Shown here: positions 54,580 through 63,675 of the stretch, piece after piece
How positions within the stretch are numbered: position 1 is the first letter of the stretch
Layout of the letters: each line of letters begins with the position of its first letter
Source of the DNA: Celerinatantimonas sp046054195
GTDB taxonomy: Bacteria > Pseudomonadota > Gammaproteobacteria > Enterobacterales > Celerinatantimonadaceae
Length of the DNA stretch: 64,000 nt
Direction: 5' to 3'
Assembly: GCF_046054195.1 (NCBI RefSeq)
Contig: NZ_JBEQCS010000010.1
Location: 88,851-152,850 of the forward strand
Translations under genes and position numbers: made by a program
The notes under the pieces: model-generated
The model's database searches: none
Told to the model about the DNA's origin: nothing
What the model saw: only the letters and a program-made list of their open reading frames with translations

Positions 54580-54602
54580 AAGCCCGAGTGATGCTCGGGC
54601 TT
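54580..54602 (-). terminator. Terminator of the AEC permease gene
   Basis: AAGCCCGAG (54580-54588) and CTCGGGCTT (54594-54602) form a 9-bp stem, followed on the minus strand by six T residues. Confidence 0.92.
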
Positions 54603-54624
54603 GATGTGTTTCTAAAGCGTTTAA

Positions 54625-55512
54625 TTAAGCTGCGATGAAATACATTTTAATAATGACCAATGCAATTAAAGCCGTTGGCAGCGTTAAAAAAGTGAGCCCT
54701 GCAACATCGTTCACAGGCCCCTTGTAACGGGTGGTAAAAATATAGTTCAGTACGGCAACTGGCATAGAACAAGCAATCATTAAGTTGGCCATATGTAGTG
54801 GCGACAAATGCAAAAGCATGCCCGCGCCCCAAGCCATCGAAAAGCCAATAGCTGGTCGATAGAGTGACAGAATCGCAAGTCTTCCCCAGTTTGCTTCATG
54901 TACTTTCATATGGGCCAGCGACCGGCCTAACATCAACAACATAATAGGGACAGTAATCGCGCCTAATAGATCAAAAACTTGCAGCGCAAAGTGGGGAATT
55001 GGAACATGAAACCCTGATAATAGGCCACCGATAATTAGAGCAATTACAGGGGGATTTGCCAGTAAGCGTTTGGGAGAGTAGGTGCCAGACATACAGCCAA
55101 TGCCAAGCGTGAAGTGGCTAATTTCAATAATCGAAGAGATAATCACCGCGCCAGCCACCCCTTGATTACCAAGTAATGACATCGCAATTGGGATCCCCAA
55201 ATTGCCGGTATTTGGATTCACTAGAACAGGTAGAAAATACTGGATTTTGAGCCCCATCGCTTTTATCACAACCAATGAGACAATCACCATTCCCGCTAAT
55301 GCCAATGCACTAGCGGCGACTAATTTGCCCATTCCTAGAAAATCAACATGCCCGCCAAGCATCGAATTTAAAAGCAGGCATGGCATACCAACATTAACGA
55401 TTAAGCGGGGAAGATTAGGGTCGTCTAGATAAGCGGTTTTGACACTCAGCCAAGCACCGAGTGAGGCGACAATTAACACCGGCATAATTGCCGCAATGAA
55501 GGCGATAAACAT
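54625..55512 (-). CDS. AEC-family (auxin efflux carrier type) permease
   Basis: A 295-residue inner-membrane protein with about ten hydrophobic helices in two halves. The conserved helix-break motif is seen as LVNPNTGNLGIPIAMSLLG, and the C-terminal half ends GLTFLTLPTALIALVIIKM. AEC proteins export small organic acids or amino-acid-like anions; the substrate here cannot be read from sequence. No signal peptide is needed. It is monocistronic with a strong terminator. Confidence 0.88.
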   Translation of the reverse strand: MFIAFIAAIMPVLIVASLGAWLSVKTAYLDDPNLPRLIVNVGMPCLLLNSMLGGHVDFLGMGKLVAASALALAGMVIVSLVVIKAMGLKIQYFLPVLVNPNTGNLGIPIAMSLLGNQGVAGAVIISSIIEISHFTLGIGCMSGTYSPKRLLANPPVIALIIGGLLSGFHVPIPHFALQVFDLLGAITVPIMLLMLGRSLAHMKVHEANWGRLAILSLYRPAIGFSMAWGAGMLLHLSPLHMANLMIACSMPVAVLNYIFTTRYKGPVNDVAGLTFLTLPTALIALVIIKMYFIAA

Positions 55513-56124
55513 GGGGCTCCTTTTCCACTTACAAATAGCTGATAAGACTGTTCAGCCGCTAACGCAGAACTCAGCTCAGGAGCCTAAATATATCAGAGAT
55601 CCCTGTCTGTGCCAGTATTTATCTGCCTAAAGAATAAGGCAAATCAATGTTCAAAATGTCATTTTCAGCGAACCGTTAGGTTTCGTTTTGGGAAAGTAAT
55701 TGTTAATCTCGCTAGCACACTAATCTGAAGATTTACTTAAAAAATATAATGTTGAGTGTGAATAAAGGTAAATTTTCGTTTATTTATGTCAGAATTTTCT
55801 TTTGAAACTAGATTTTTACTCTGCTAAAGATTAATAATACCCGCTCTTAGCTTGTCTTTATGGCGTGTTTTCACATCTCTATAGAGTCAGGTTGCAAGGA
55901 TTGCATACATCGCGATAAGGACTCATCGTGAAGGTGTGATGAGCAATTGTATGCTTGCTCCTAGCTTGATAATTCATCTTGTATTTATCGCTAAGTGGTT
56001 AGTTGAGGTTATTCCCGATTGGCCGTAAAGCTCGCTTTGTCTGGCTTTGGTTTACTCAAAGCTCGCTTTCATCATGCTTATTTCTAGTTTTTTGATAAAA
56101 AAGCCGTCTAGGATAAGTCCGTCT
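55513..56124. other. Intergenic region with nested inverted repeats
   Basis: About 600 bp without a convincing coding frame. The left part should hold the permease promoter. Between 55898 and 55962 nested arms GCATAC/GTATGC (55903-55908, 55949-55954) and CTCATC/GATGAG (55922-55927, 55938-55943) could fold into a long branched stem, perhaps an untranslated leader or small RNA for the downstream kinase-like gene. Confidence 0.45.
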
Positions 56125-56715
56125 ATGAAAAAGAATCTGCGCGATAAGGTGGTTCACAAAAAAGTTGTGGATGGGATTTATAATACTTCTAAAATGCTGC
56201 TACAAATTAGTGATGAGCATGTCACTAAACACTTTAAATCCACATCAAACAGCACTACTCGCCGTTATCATTTAGAAAAACAAGCGTTGAGTCGTTTGGA
56301 AAATACCCCCGGAACCCCTTCGTTGTATTACCACGATGACAATAATCGAACTTTGCAGATGTCACGTTTGCCTGGCGTTTCTGCGACCTATTTGTCGGTG
56401 CAGAATCTAATGGATTTAGCGGTTATTGTGGAAAATATGCTTGCATCAGGGGTAGCCCGTCATTCAATGCCGATTCGTGATATTGTCGTTGATGAAGGTG
56501 GCCAGCTTGGGTTAGTGGACTTTGAGCGAACAACTTTGTGCAAAGCTCGTTGGCGCCCTGATTGGCTTATTGCCAAAGCCGTGACTCGTTATCATTTATA
56601 TCGGTTGATGAATCAATATCAACCACAGATGCTCAATCGCCGCCAGTTTTTACTGGTTGCCATGGGCTCTAAACTTCGAGGATTTGTCTTTTTTATCCAC
56701 TCGTTATCAAACTAA
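56125..56715 (+). CDS. Protein-kinase-fold-like protein with degenerate catalytic loop
   Basis: A 196-residue cytoplasmic protein that resembles the small-kinase fold of LPS and RIO-like kinases. Features are an N-lobe-like stretch with possible Lys (EHVTKHF), Glu-containing helix (HLEKQALSRLENT), hinge-like LQMSRLPGV, a catalytic-loop position ARHSMPIRDIVVD and metal-loop-like LGLVDFERT. The usual HxDxxxxN reads HSMPIRDI, so the catalytic Asp and Asn are missing or displaced; a pseudokinase or divergent small-molecule kinase is possible. The frame is open upstream to 56047, and the start at 56125 (MKKNLRDKVV) is a judgement. The assignment is tentative. Confidence 0.5.
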   Translation: MKKNLRDKVVHKKVVDGIYNTSKMLLQISDEHVTKHFKSTSNSTTRRYHLEKQALSRLENTPGTPSLYYHDDNNRTLQMSRLPGVSATYLSVQNLMDLAVIVENMLASGVARHSMPIRDIVVDEGGQLGLVDFERTTLCKARWRPDWLIAKAVTRYHLYRLMNQYQPQMLNRRQFLLVAMGSKLRGFVFFIHSLSN

Positions 56716-56740
56716 TATGGATAATTAAGAGCAAATTAAG

Positions 56741-56771
56741 CTATTTTCCTATGCCCGCATAGGAAAATAGC
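56741..56771. terminator. Hairpin between two convergent genes
   Basis: CTATTTTCCTATG and CATAGGAAAATAG form a perfect inverted repeat with a short CC-containing loop. It lies between the stops of the convergent kinase-like and hypothetical genes and could end both transcripts. Confidence 0.6.
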
Positions 56772-56788
56772 ATTGTCAGAACCAACCC

Positions 56789-57190
56789 TTAATGGTTGGT
56801 CATACTCCAGCCACTTTGCTGATAAATTTTGGCAAAATCTTGATACGAATGAGCATCTTCAATTTGATCAGTTAACCATCGGTTATCAAGCTCAGTTGCT
56901 TTATCGTCATGAACGCTCTGACATAAAATTTCTTTAAATGCTTTGGTGGCATCTGCAGAGACTGGGGTAAATTTCACATCAACCTGACGATAGCGATTAT
57001 GCAGCCACCACAAAATAGCCGCGGCTGGATTTAATTTCGGCAATACAGGTTGTGCAACGTGCAGTTTGTTGTCCTGACTCAGAGCGTAAATAGGAATAGC
57101 CTGATATTTGTGGCAGGTTTGATAGTTCCAGGTTGACGGAATTGCTTTTGACCAATCATCTCGCCAGCCATCTTTGGCACAGATGAGCAT
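56789..57190 (-). CDS. Hypothetical protein
   Basis: A 133-residue soluble protein with no signal peptide or membrane helix. It is rich in Trp and aromatic residues (DGWRDDWSK, ILWWLHNRYRQ) and has two Cys in CAKDGW and CHKY. I do not recognise the family. It is convergent with the kinase-like gene, and a short A/T-rich inverted repeat (TATTTTCCTATG / CATAGGAAAATA, 56741-56771) lies between them. The composition is like its neighbours, so there is no sign of recent transfer. Confidence 0.55.
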   Translation of the reverse strand: MLICAKDGWRDDWSKAIPSTWNYQTCHKYQAIPIYALSQDNKLHVAQPVLPKLNPAAAILWWLHNRYRQVDVKFTPVSADATKAFKEILCQSVHDDKATELDNRWLTDQIEDAHSYQDFAKIYQQSGWSMTNH

Positions 57191-57356
57191 AATGCCTCCT
57201 CGCTATTTAAGCATTACTACAGATGACTACGTTGCAGTTCTCTAACGGCAAAAGGTTGCTGTGCTATTGCAGGTATAGGCAAATTTAATCGTTGGTGCAA
57301 ATGGCGGTTGATGATTTTTCGAGCGATATCTTAATTTATAAATCGTAAATCAAGCG

Positions 57357-57806
57357 CTACTTTTTATTGTGCGTTAACCAGCGGTCTAACTCATTGGCAA
57401 ATTGAGCTCGGTCTCGCTGAGACATCGGTGCAGGCCCACCAGTTTGAATACCGCTCGCTCTTAAGGTATCCATAAAGTCGCGAATGTTTAATCGTGAACG
57501 AACGTTGGCTTCGGTGAGGCGCTCTCCACGCATGTTCAGCACAATCGCACCTTTTTCAATGACTTCAGCGGCAAGCGGAATGTCATTGGTGATCACCAAA
57601 TCCCCAGCTTGGGTGCGTTCGACAATTTCATGATCCGCAATGTCAAAACCGGCACTAACCTGAATGCTTTTAATATAAACGGAGTTCGGCGTCTGAATTG
57701 AGCGATTGGCGACTAACGTCACCATAGTTTGGGTGCGGTTCGCCGCACGAAATAAAATCTCTTTAAGGACTACCGGACAGGCGTCAGCATCGACCCAAAT
57801 AGGCAT
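57357..57806 (-). CDS. yaiI: UPF0178/DUF188 protein YaiI
   Basis: A YaiI/YqxD-family protein. The start MPIWVDADACPVVLKEILFRAA, with its Asp/Asp/Cys core, and LVITNDIPLAAEVIEKGA and IRDFMDTLRASGIQTGGP match E. coli YaiI over its length. I set the start at 57806 because the family begins there (149 residues against 152 in E. coli); the frame is open to an ATG at 57848, and neither has a strong Shine-Dalgarno. A PIN-like nuclease fold has been proposed for the family, but no activity is established. Confidence 0.88.
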   Translation of the reverse strand: MPIWVDADACPVVLKEILFRAANRTQTMVTLVANRSIQTPNSVYIKSIQVSAGFDIADHEIVERTQAGDLVITNDIPLAAEVIEKGAIVLNMRGERLTEANVRSRLNIRDFMDTLRASGIQTGGPAPMSQRDRAQFANELDRWLTHNKK

Positions 57807-57961
57807 AACAGGTTCACTTGGTAAGTTACTAAAGGCTAATTTAAGCATAATCTGAGTTAAAAGTCGTGCCGCAAGCTGGAACTGCCATGCCTTGCTATTG
57901 GGCTAATCAGGCAGATGCTGATATGCTTTAAATCATTAACGATAAATAATTAGGAATCTAC

Positions 57962-58531
57962 ATGCAGGCCGAGCCTGATTATCACGATTTAGCTGAGCAA
58001 ATTGCTCAAGCTATTGAGCTACATTATCGGCATTGGATTGCCAGCCATCCACAAGAGCAGTTATATGCTTATGTGCTCTACACCGACCCGTTAATGGGCT
58101 CGGTCGAGATGACCGTCTTAAGTGAACAAGGGCTTGAGAAAATTGCGCATGCTTATCAAGAATCTGGCGATCCTGCATCGCTTGAGCAACTAAAGCAGCA
58201 ATTACGTTGGTCGGTTGCCGACTCGCCCTATTGTGGTGAGCAACAAGATGAATTCGATGCCATCAATAACAGGCTTTGGAAGATGCAAGATTATGTCAAT
58301 GAGATTGATGATGATGACCAAGCCTTTGATGACTACATCGATAAAATGAGTCACATCTTAGCTTCGGCATTAAATCAGACCCGCAAACATGTGCTTAATA
58401 ACAGTGAGGAACTGCTGCTTTATGTTGATTTTGGCGATATGGGCGAAGAGGAGCGTGAGTGGTTTTTAGAGCATTGTAATGGCAAAGAACAGATCCATTG
58501 GTTTAAAGAAACAGGTGGTTTGGAGCAGTAA
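57962..58531 (+). CDS. DUF4303-like protein
   Basis: A 189-residue acidic cytoplasmic protein. LYAYVLYTDPLMGSVEMTVLSE early and LRWSVADSPY in the middle match the pattern of DUF4303 proteins. Other features are an acidic stretch (YVNEIDDDDQAFDDYIDKM) and LLLYVDFGDMGEEE near the end. DUF4303 has no proven function; some members lie near polymorphic-toxin loci as possible immunity proteins, but no toxin gene is seen here. It is divergent from yaiI. Confidence 0.6.
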   Translation: MQAEPDYHDLAEQIAQAIELHYRHWIASHPQEQLYAYVLYTDPLMGSVEMTVLSEQGLEKIAHAYQESGDPASLEQLKQQLRWSVADSPYCGEQQDEFDAINNRLWKMQDYVNEIDDDDQAFDDYIDKMSHILASALNQTRKHVLNNSEELLLYVDFGDMGEEEREWFLEHCNGKEQIHWFKETGGLEQ

Positions 58532-58647
58532 ATGATGGCGTTCTCAACTAAAGCTTTGAAACAAAAGTAATGTAAAGGGTCAATGGAATTTAAAATTGCG
58601 CTGTTAAGCTTAGTGTTAAGTTTTAATTAATAGTGCAAAGTAAGCCC

Positions 58648-60015
58648 ATGAAAAAGCTTCTATATTTGAGTTGTCTAATGGCCTTAAGTGGCTGTGTCGC
58701 TTATGGTAGTGCTGACCCTTCAGCACAAGCTCCTGGCCCTGGTCCTTATGCTGGTGGTCATCCTATGGGGCCGCCGCCAGAAGGCATGCCTCCTGGACCA
58801 CCACCCGGCGGTTTCCCTCCTGGAGGGCCGGGTTCGCACCAAGTAATTACGGGCGATGGCGCCTATGTCCTGAGTGATGCTCAAGTGCTAAAAGGTGGCA
58901 GTTATGAATCAAGCCGTGATGATGAGAACGTCATTCGGGCGCAAGGCTATGTCCATGCAACACTTGATAATGTCACAGTGAATAAACGCTCAGGCATTGC
59001 CAGCAGCAATGAAGCTGCCAGTTTCTACGGCTTAAATGCGGCTGTGTTAGCGCTTGATCATGCTGATTTGATCATCAATGGCGGTTCCATTCATGCGCTT
59101 GCCCAAGGCGCAACGGGCGTGTTTGCTTATGATCACGCATTAGTACATATCAATCACACTAAAATTGACGTTTCCGGTGGTAATGCCGGCGGCATTGAAG
59201 TGGCTGGTGGTGCGACGATGTATGCCAACGACTTGAACGTGCATGCACGCGATAAAGCTGCCATTCGCAGTGATAGAGGTGGCGGCAAAATCTTTGTGCA
59301 TGGCGGCAGCTACACTACCGCGGGCCGAATGGGAGCCCCAGCTATCTATAGTACGGCCGATATTAAAGTCAGTAGCGCAAAATTAGTTTCGCACGACTCC
59401 GAAGCGGTCGTGATTGAAGGGCTTAACTCGGTCTCTTTGGCCAACAGTGATGTAATCGGGCATATGGATGGCACCAATCCTGGTAAAGACGGTGCCAATA
59501 TCCGTAATGTCATGCTCTATCAAAGTATGTCGGGTGATGCGCAGCAGGGAACCAGTACCTTTTCCATGAGCGGTGGTGCGCTCACCTCTGAAAATGGCAA
59601 TATGTTTTATGTCACCAATACCTCTAGCGTGATCAATTTATACAATGTTTATATGCATCTTGCCAAATCGTCGAAATTGCTGCTGGTTGCGGGTAATGAT
59701 GGTAAACGAGGCTGGGGTAAAGTTGGTGCTAACGGCGGTCATTGCACGTTAAATCTCAGTCAGCAAAAGCTTTCTGGTGAAATTAAAGTCGATGGAATTT
59801 CGGATTTAACGATGAACCTTGCGCAGTCATCTGATTATCAGGGCGCGATTAATCCCGATGGCACTAAAGCGAATGTAAGTGTGACATTAGATGACAGTAG
59901 CTCTTGGACGTTAACGCATGATAGTTACATTCAGCACTTCCATGGTTCTTTAAGCCAAGTGCATCTCAATGGCCATAAACTTTATATTAACGGCGCACTG
60001 GTGCAAAACAGCTAG
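58648..60015 (+). CDS. Surface lipoprotein with parallel beta-helix domain
   Basis: The 455-residue precursor has a lipoprotein signal, MKKLLYLSCLMALSGC, with lipobox LSGC and acylation at C16. A Pro/Gly-rich linker follows (PGPGPYAGGHPMGPPPEGMP and more). The rest is a repetitive right-handed beta-helix pattern of short strands and Asn/Gly turns (VHATLDNVTVNKRSGIAS, DLIINGGSIHALAQGATGV, VHINHTKIDVSGGNAGGIEV), like autotransporter passengers or pectate-lyase-fold surface proteins. No barrel or catalytic motif was recognised. I start at ATG 58648; a GTG 15 bases upstream is an alternative. Family-specific function is unknown. Confidence 0.72.
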   Translation: MKKLLYLSCLMALSGCVAYGSADPSAQAPGPGPYAGGHPMGPPPEGMPPGPPPGGFPPGGPGSHQVITGDGAYVLSDAQVLKGGSYESSRDDENVIRAQGYVHATLDNVTVNKRSGIASSNEAASFYGLNAAVLALDHADLIINGGSIHALAQGATGVFAYDHALVHINHTKIDVSGGNAGGIEVAGGATMYANDLNVHARDKAAIRSDRGGGKIFVHGGSYTTAGRMGAPAIYSTADIKVSSAKLVSHDSEAVVIEGLNSVSLANSDVIGHMDGTNPGKDGANIRNVMLYQSMSGDAQQGTSTFSMSGGALTSENGNMFYVTNTSSVINLYNVYMHLAKSSKLLLVAGNDGKRGWGKVGANGGHCTLNLSQQKLSGEIKVDGISDLTMNLAQSSDYQGAINPDGTKANVSVTLDDSSSWTLTHDSYIQHFHGSLSQVHLNGHKLYINGALVQNS

Positions 60016-60536
60016 TCAGTTTCGATTAAGCTATAAATAGCCTTTTTATGAATTAATAAAAGGCTATTTATTAGCCGCTAGCCTATCTTGCCAAAACCTA
60101 ATCATAACAAATTGTTATTTATGCATAACTTTATGTTAATGTCTTTTTTACCCTGTGCAGAAGAGAATTTTCATCAGAGCCTATTTTTAGCGGTTAATGT
60201 TTATAACTCCCTCATTTTTCGAAAAAAATAATTAATTATTTTGATTTAATAAACTCACTGATTTTTAATGGGTTTTTTATCTAAAACTCATTCTTTTAGA
60301 TTGATTTTGCTAAGTTTTTTTAATTTACGGTCTTGTAGAAAGTCACTTTTTGTTCAACAATTGGCAAAATTTTAAAGCACTCATGTTGTATCGCAGTGTA
60401 AGTTAGTGATTCCTCAACAAAAAAGTGCCCCCATTAGTTCCACACATTTATGCCGTTCTTTCTTAATCTCTGCGTTCGAGCCGGAATTGCTTAGAACATC
60501 AGATTAGATATGGAATTGAATGAAAAGGAGTTTCGA
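60016..60536. other. Intergenic region upstream of the intact chemoreceptor
   Basis: About 520 AT-rich bases holding the lipoprotein terminator (60034-60070) and, presumably, the promoter of the chemoreceptor. No coding frame was recognised. Confidence 0.5.
60034..60070 (+). terminator. Terminator of the lipoprotein gene
   Basis: TAAATAGCCTTTT (60034-60046) and AAAAGGCTATTTA (60058-60070) form a perfect 13-bp stem 18 bp after the stop. Its A/T-rich edges could terminate in both directions. Confidence 0.8.
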
Positions 60537-62444
60537 ATGCCGAGCATTTCTTTGCGCAGTAAAATATTATTTGTCAGTATGGCCGCGGTGATTGTAACGA
60601 CTGTTTATTTAGTTACTGAGAGCACGCTCTCTGCAACTAAACAGCTTAAGCAATCATTATTAGTGGATTCGCAACATTTAGCTGTTTCCTACGGGCGTAG
60701 TGTGGGCGACTGGCTACATGGGCGCCAACTGGTATTGCAATCACTAGGTACCGCCATTGAAAAAGTGCCACCTTCACAGATGTCACCTTATCCGGTGATT
60801 GCCCAAGCCTTTCGCAGTGGGGCATTTTCACTGACCTATTTCGGTGCTGAAAATGGTCAAATGTTCCGCCAAGACCCTCGTATCGATGACCGCCGTTATA
60901 ATTACGATCCACGCAAACATAGCTGGTATCAAGAGGCGAAACAGATTGGTAAGCCAGCCATTCTCGGCCCAATTCAGAGCTCAACCACCAAAAAGCTCAG
61001 TATTATTCTGACTTATCCGGTTTATATAGATAATGAATTGCTCGGGATTGTCGGGGGAAACATCACGCTTGACCAATTATCTGCACAGGTTTCATCTTTA
61101 AAAATTCCAGGCTCTGGTAAAGCAATGCTGATTAATCGGCAGGGTAATATCATCGCTTATCCAGATAAAAGCTTAATCACCCACAAAGCAACCGATGTCG
61201 ACAGCTATTTTAACCATGATAACTTGCTCAATTTGGCTCAAAAAGGGGTTTTGGTTGAGCAGAATATTGCTGGTAAAGACCGCTTTGTCTATAGCCTAAC
61301 CATCCCGCATACCCAATGGGTCATGGTGTTCTTTATGGACAAGCATCAGTTAATGGCACCTATTTATAACTCGATGTACGAACGTCTTGTGATCGCGGGT
61401 ATCTTAATTGTGATCTTCGCTTTTGTACTGTTTTATGTATTTAAGCTGGCATTTAAAGATTTAGAGCGTGTGTCTGATGCACTAAACGAAATTGCTCATG
61501 GTAAAGGTGATTTAACCAGCCGAATTAGTGTCAAGAACGAGCAAAATGAAATTGGTCAGTTGGCATCTGGATTCAACCAGTTTGTCACTCACATGCATGG
61601 TGTGGTGAGTCGTCTTGCAACCATGGCTGAGAAATTGCGTAATGAAGCATCCGCGATTCATGACTCATCCATGGAACGCGCACAGCGAGTGAGTGCTCAG
61701 CAACAAGAGATTGAACAGATAGCCGCAGCTGTCACACAGATGAGTAGTGCAACCGCTGAGATTGCTAATAATGCAGAAACTACCGCGCATGCCGCTAACG
61801 ATTCGGTCGAGATGGGGCAAAAAGGGCGCGAGCAAGTGCACCAAAGCCGTGTTTCCACTGAAGAGCTAGCTAAACAGGTAGAGGAAACAACCGGTCATAT
61901 TGGTGAGCTGAGTGAGCATGCGCAAAGCATTAGCACCATCTTAGAAACCATCACCAATATTGCCGAACAAACCAACTTGTTGGCACTTAATGCTGCTATT
62001 GAAGCGGCTCGTGCCGGTGAACATGGTCGTGGTTTTGCAGTGGTTGCTGATGAAGTAAGAGCGCTATCGCAGCAAACGCAAAAATCAGCAGTAGAAATTA
62101 AAATGATGATCGACAAGCTGCAAGGTTCTACCGAACAGGCCGTTGGGGTGATGAATAGTAGCCAGGTGATTGCGAAAACCAGCGTTGATGATGCCAACAC
62201 CGCCGCTGAAAGCCTCAAAATTATTGCGCAATCAATTGAGCAGATCTCAGATATGTCAAACCAGATCGCAACCGCAGCTGAAGAGCAAACTTCGGTTACC
62301 GAAGAGATTAGCCGTAACAGTGAAAGCATTCGAGTGGTCGCAACTCAGCTTGCGAACGAAACAGACACGGAAGCTGCGCAGGTAAATCGCTTAAATGAAG
62401 TGGCTGACTCGATTCGTGAAGAGGTCGGACGCTTCAAAATCTAA
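60537..62444 (+). CDS. Methyl-accepting chemotaxis protein with dCACHE sensor
   Basis: The 635-residue transmembrane chemoreceptor has an N-terminal membrane helix (ILFVSMAAVIVTTVYLV) and a periplasmic double-CACHE domain (YFGAENGQMFRQDP, YDPRKHSWYQEAKQ, SIILTYPVYIDNELLGIVGG). A second helix (LVIAGILIVIFAFVLFYVF), a HAMP domain, and a full signalling domain with EQTNLLALNAAIEAARAGEHGR follow. dCACHE domains often bind amino acids or carboxylates; the ligand is not known. I start at ATG 60537, six bases after AAGGAG; the frame is open to 60510. It is monocistronic. Confidence 0.93.
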   Translation: MPSISLRSKILFVSMAAVIVTTVYLVTESTLSATKQLKQSLLVDSQHLAVSYGRSVGDWLHGRQLVLQSLGTAIEKVPPSQMSPYPVIAQAFRSGAFSLTYFGAENGQMFRQDPRIDDRRYNYDPRKHSWYQEAKQIGKPAILGPIQSSTTKKLSIILTYPVYIDNELLGIVGGNITLDQLSAQVSSLKIPGSGKAMLINRQGNIIAYPDKSLITHKATDVDSYFNHDNLLNLAQKGVLVEQNIAGKDRFVYSLTIPHTQWVMVFFMDKHQLMAPIYNSMYERLVIAGILIVIFAFVLFYVFKLAFKDLERVSDALNEIAHGKGDLTSRISVKNEQNEIGQLASGFNQFVTHMHGVVSRLATMAEKLRNEASAIHDSSMERAQRVSAQQQEIEQIAAAVTQMSSATAEIANNAETTAHAANDSVEMGQKGREQVHQSRVSTEELAKQVEETTGHIGELSEHAQSISTILETITNIAEQTNLLALNAAIEAARAGEHGRGFAVVADEVRALSQQTQKSAVEIKMMIDKLQGSTEQAVGVMNSSQVIAKTSVDDANTAAESLKIIAQSIEQISDMSNQIATAAEEQTSVTEEISRNSESIRVVATQLANETDTEAAQVNRLNEVADSIREEVGRFKI

Positions 62445-63041
62445 TCTGTTTTTAGATTCTAATCTAACCAGGGGCTAATCAATGATTAGCCCTTTTCTTT
62501 TATTAGGTCGCGTGTGAGATTTGTGAAAATATTTCCTGTTATCTTATGATTTAGGGCTTAAAAATAGTAACTTTCTATAAATATTGAAAAACTCAAAAAA
62601 TTAGAATTAAAGACGTCAGATTATAGGGAAACGATTTTTATATTTAGGTGTTAGTACGACCATTTTTGTAAAGGATTCTATGTAAGAGCTCCGCTACCTA
62701 ACTTGAGGACAGAACAAAGCGTGGGTATTCATAATGAGCCCCAATTCTTAAATTTATTTAAAAATAATGCCAATTTCACAGGGGGCAAACGTTGTTTGGC
62801 AAAGATTTATTTTTAAGATACTGATTTTATTGAATAAAAAATTAATAAAGAAATTAATATCTATTATCTGTATATGGTGTATAGTATCGACAGCTCAAAC
62901 AGTGAGCTATTGATAAAATATTTAGTTCAAGCTCTTCTCAGCCTTTTTCGATCTGATTCGTCATATCTATCCTGCGATAACTTTTTCTTCATTTATTATT
63001 TAGTAGCTTTCTTTTAATTTAATCAATCTATCGAGATATAT
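62445..63041. other. Intergenic region containing the cspA leader
   Basis: About 600 AT-rich bases. It holds the chemoreceptor terminator (62472-62492) at the left. A stem AGCTCA / TGAGCT (62892-62897, 62903-62908) lies about 135 bases before the cold-shock gene and may be part of a long cold-responsive leader. No coding frame was recognised. Confidence 0.45.
62472..62496 (+). terminator. Terminator of the chemoreceptor gene
   Basis: GGGCTAATC (62472-62480) and GATTAGCCC (62484-62492) form a stem with a 3-nt loop, followed by TTTTCTTTT. Confidence 0.9.
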
Positions 63042-63254
63042 ATGTCAAATAAAACAACTGGTTTAGTCAAATGGTTTAACGAAGCAAAAGGCTTTGGATT
63101 TATCACTCCTGACAGTGGTAGTGCAGATGTATTTGTTCACTTCAAATCAATAGCTGTAGATGGCTTCAAAACATTGGCTGAAGGTCAAAAAGTTGCCTTT
63201 AATGTAGAACAAGGTAATAAAGGCCCACAAGCGGGTAATGTTACTTTATTGTAA
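63042..63254 (+). CDS. Cold-shock protein, CspA family
   Basis: The 70-residue OB-fold nucleic-acid-binding protein shows both RNP motifs: KGFGFITP (RNP1) and DVFVHF (RNP2), with TGLVKWFNEAKGFGFI at the start and VEQGNKGPQAGNVT at the end. Length is the family standard. The long AT-rich DNA upstream with a hairpin suggests a structured leader, as in cold-inducible csp genes. A hairpin terminator follows. Which Csp paralogue it represents cannot be decided. Confidence 0.95.
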   Translation: MSNKTTGLVKWFNEAKGFGFITPDSGSADVFVHFKSIAVDGFKTLAEGQKVAFNVEQGNKGPQAGNVTLL

Positions 63255-63264
63255 ACCTTTCGAT

Positions 63265-63296
63265 AAAGCTCTCGCCTATTGGTGTGAGCTTTTATT
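63265..63296 (+). terminator. Terminator of the cold-shock gene
   Basis: AAAGCTC (63265-63271) and GAGCTTT (63286-63292), extended by an inner CGCC/GGTG helix, form a stem ending in several T residues. Confidence 0.82.
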
Positions 63297-63317
63297 CAAA
63301 TATTTAATAGGATTTTA

Positions 63318-63395
63318 ATGAATCGAAGAACCAATCGAAAAATATATTGGTATTATGTTTTGCGTGAGCAAAAAATACCTAAAGAAAAAAGTTAA
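63318..63395 (+). CDS. Possible 25-residue basic small protein
   Basis: A short frame from ATG 63318 with AGGA six bases upstream, ending at TAA 63395. The product is basic and aromatic-rich (MNRRTNRKIYWYYVLREQK at the start). It lies between the cold-shock gene terminator and a second small Lys-rich gene. Support is limited to a good ribosome-binding site, so it may be chance in AT-rich DNA. Confidence 0.3.
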   Translation: MNRRTNRKIYWYYVLREQKIPKEKS

Positions 63396-63474
63396 TTGTT
63401 CACTGCTAAATATTTTATTCGTCATAATGACAAGAGAATTTTTATTAGAATAAGAACAATAAGTTGAGAGTGAT

Positions 63475-63675
63475 ATGCGAAAAAAAGTAAAAAACACAAA
63501 AAATAAAAATAAAAAAAATAACCTTGAAGAAAGACTTACTTTTATGGTTACAGAATATCAAGAAGCCAAAAGTGTCCTTGATTCTATGTCTGAAGGCACT
63601 TCTGAGTATGCTAACCAGAAAAAAATATGTGATAAGCTGTTCAATAGTGCGGAACAGTACATCAATAAACTCTAA
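63475..63675 (+). CDS. Small Lys/Asn-rich hypothetical protein
   Basis: A 66-residue protein whose first 16 residues are a highly basic Lys/Asn tract (RKKVKNTKNKNKKNN), followed by a predicted helical segment (LEERLTFMVTEYQEAKSVL and on to EQYINKL). There is no membrane helix or Cys beyond one residue. No family was recognised. The helical part could mediate dimerisation and the tail could bind nucleic acid, but this is only inference. A GAGAGTGAT sequence precedes the ATG. Confidence 0.5.
   Translation: MRKKVKNTKNKNKKNNLEERLTFMVTEYQEAKSVLDSMSEGTSEYANQKKICDKLFNSAEQYINKL

Noticed and set aside
57962..58531. DUF4303 protein as an immunity protein of a toxin system
   Set aside because: No toxin, secretion or recombination-hotspot gene lies adjacent, so the link is not supported here.
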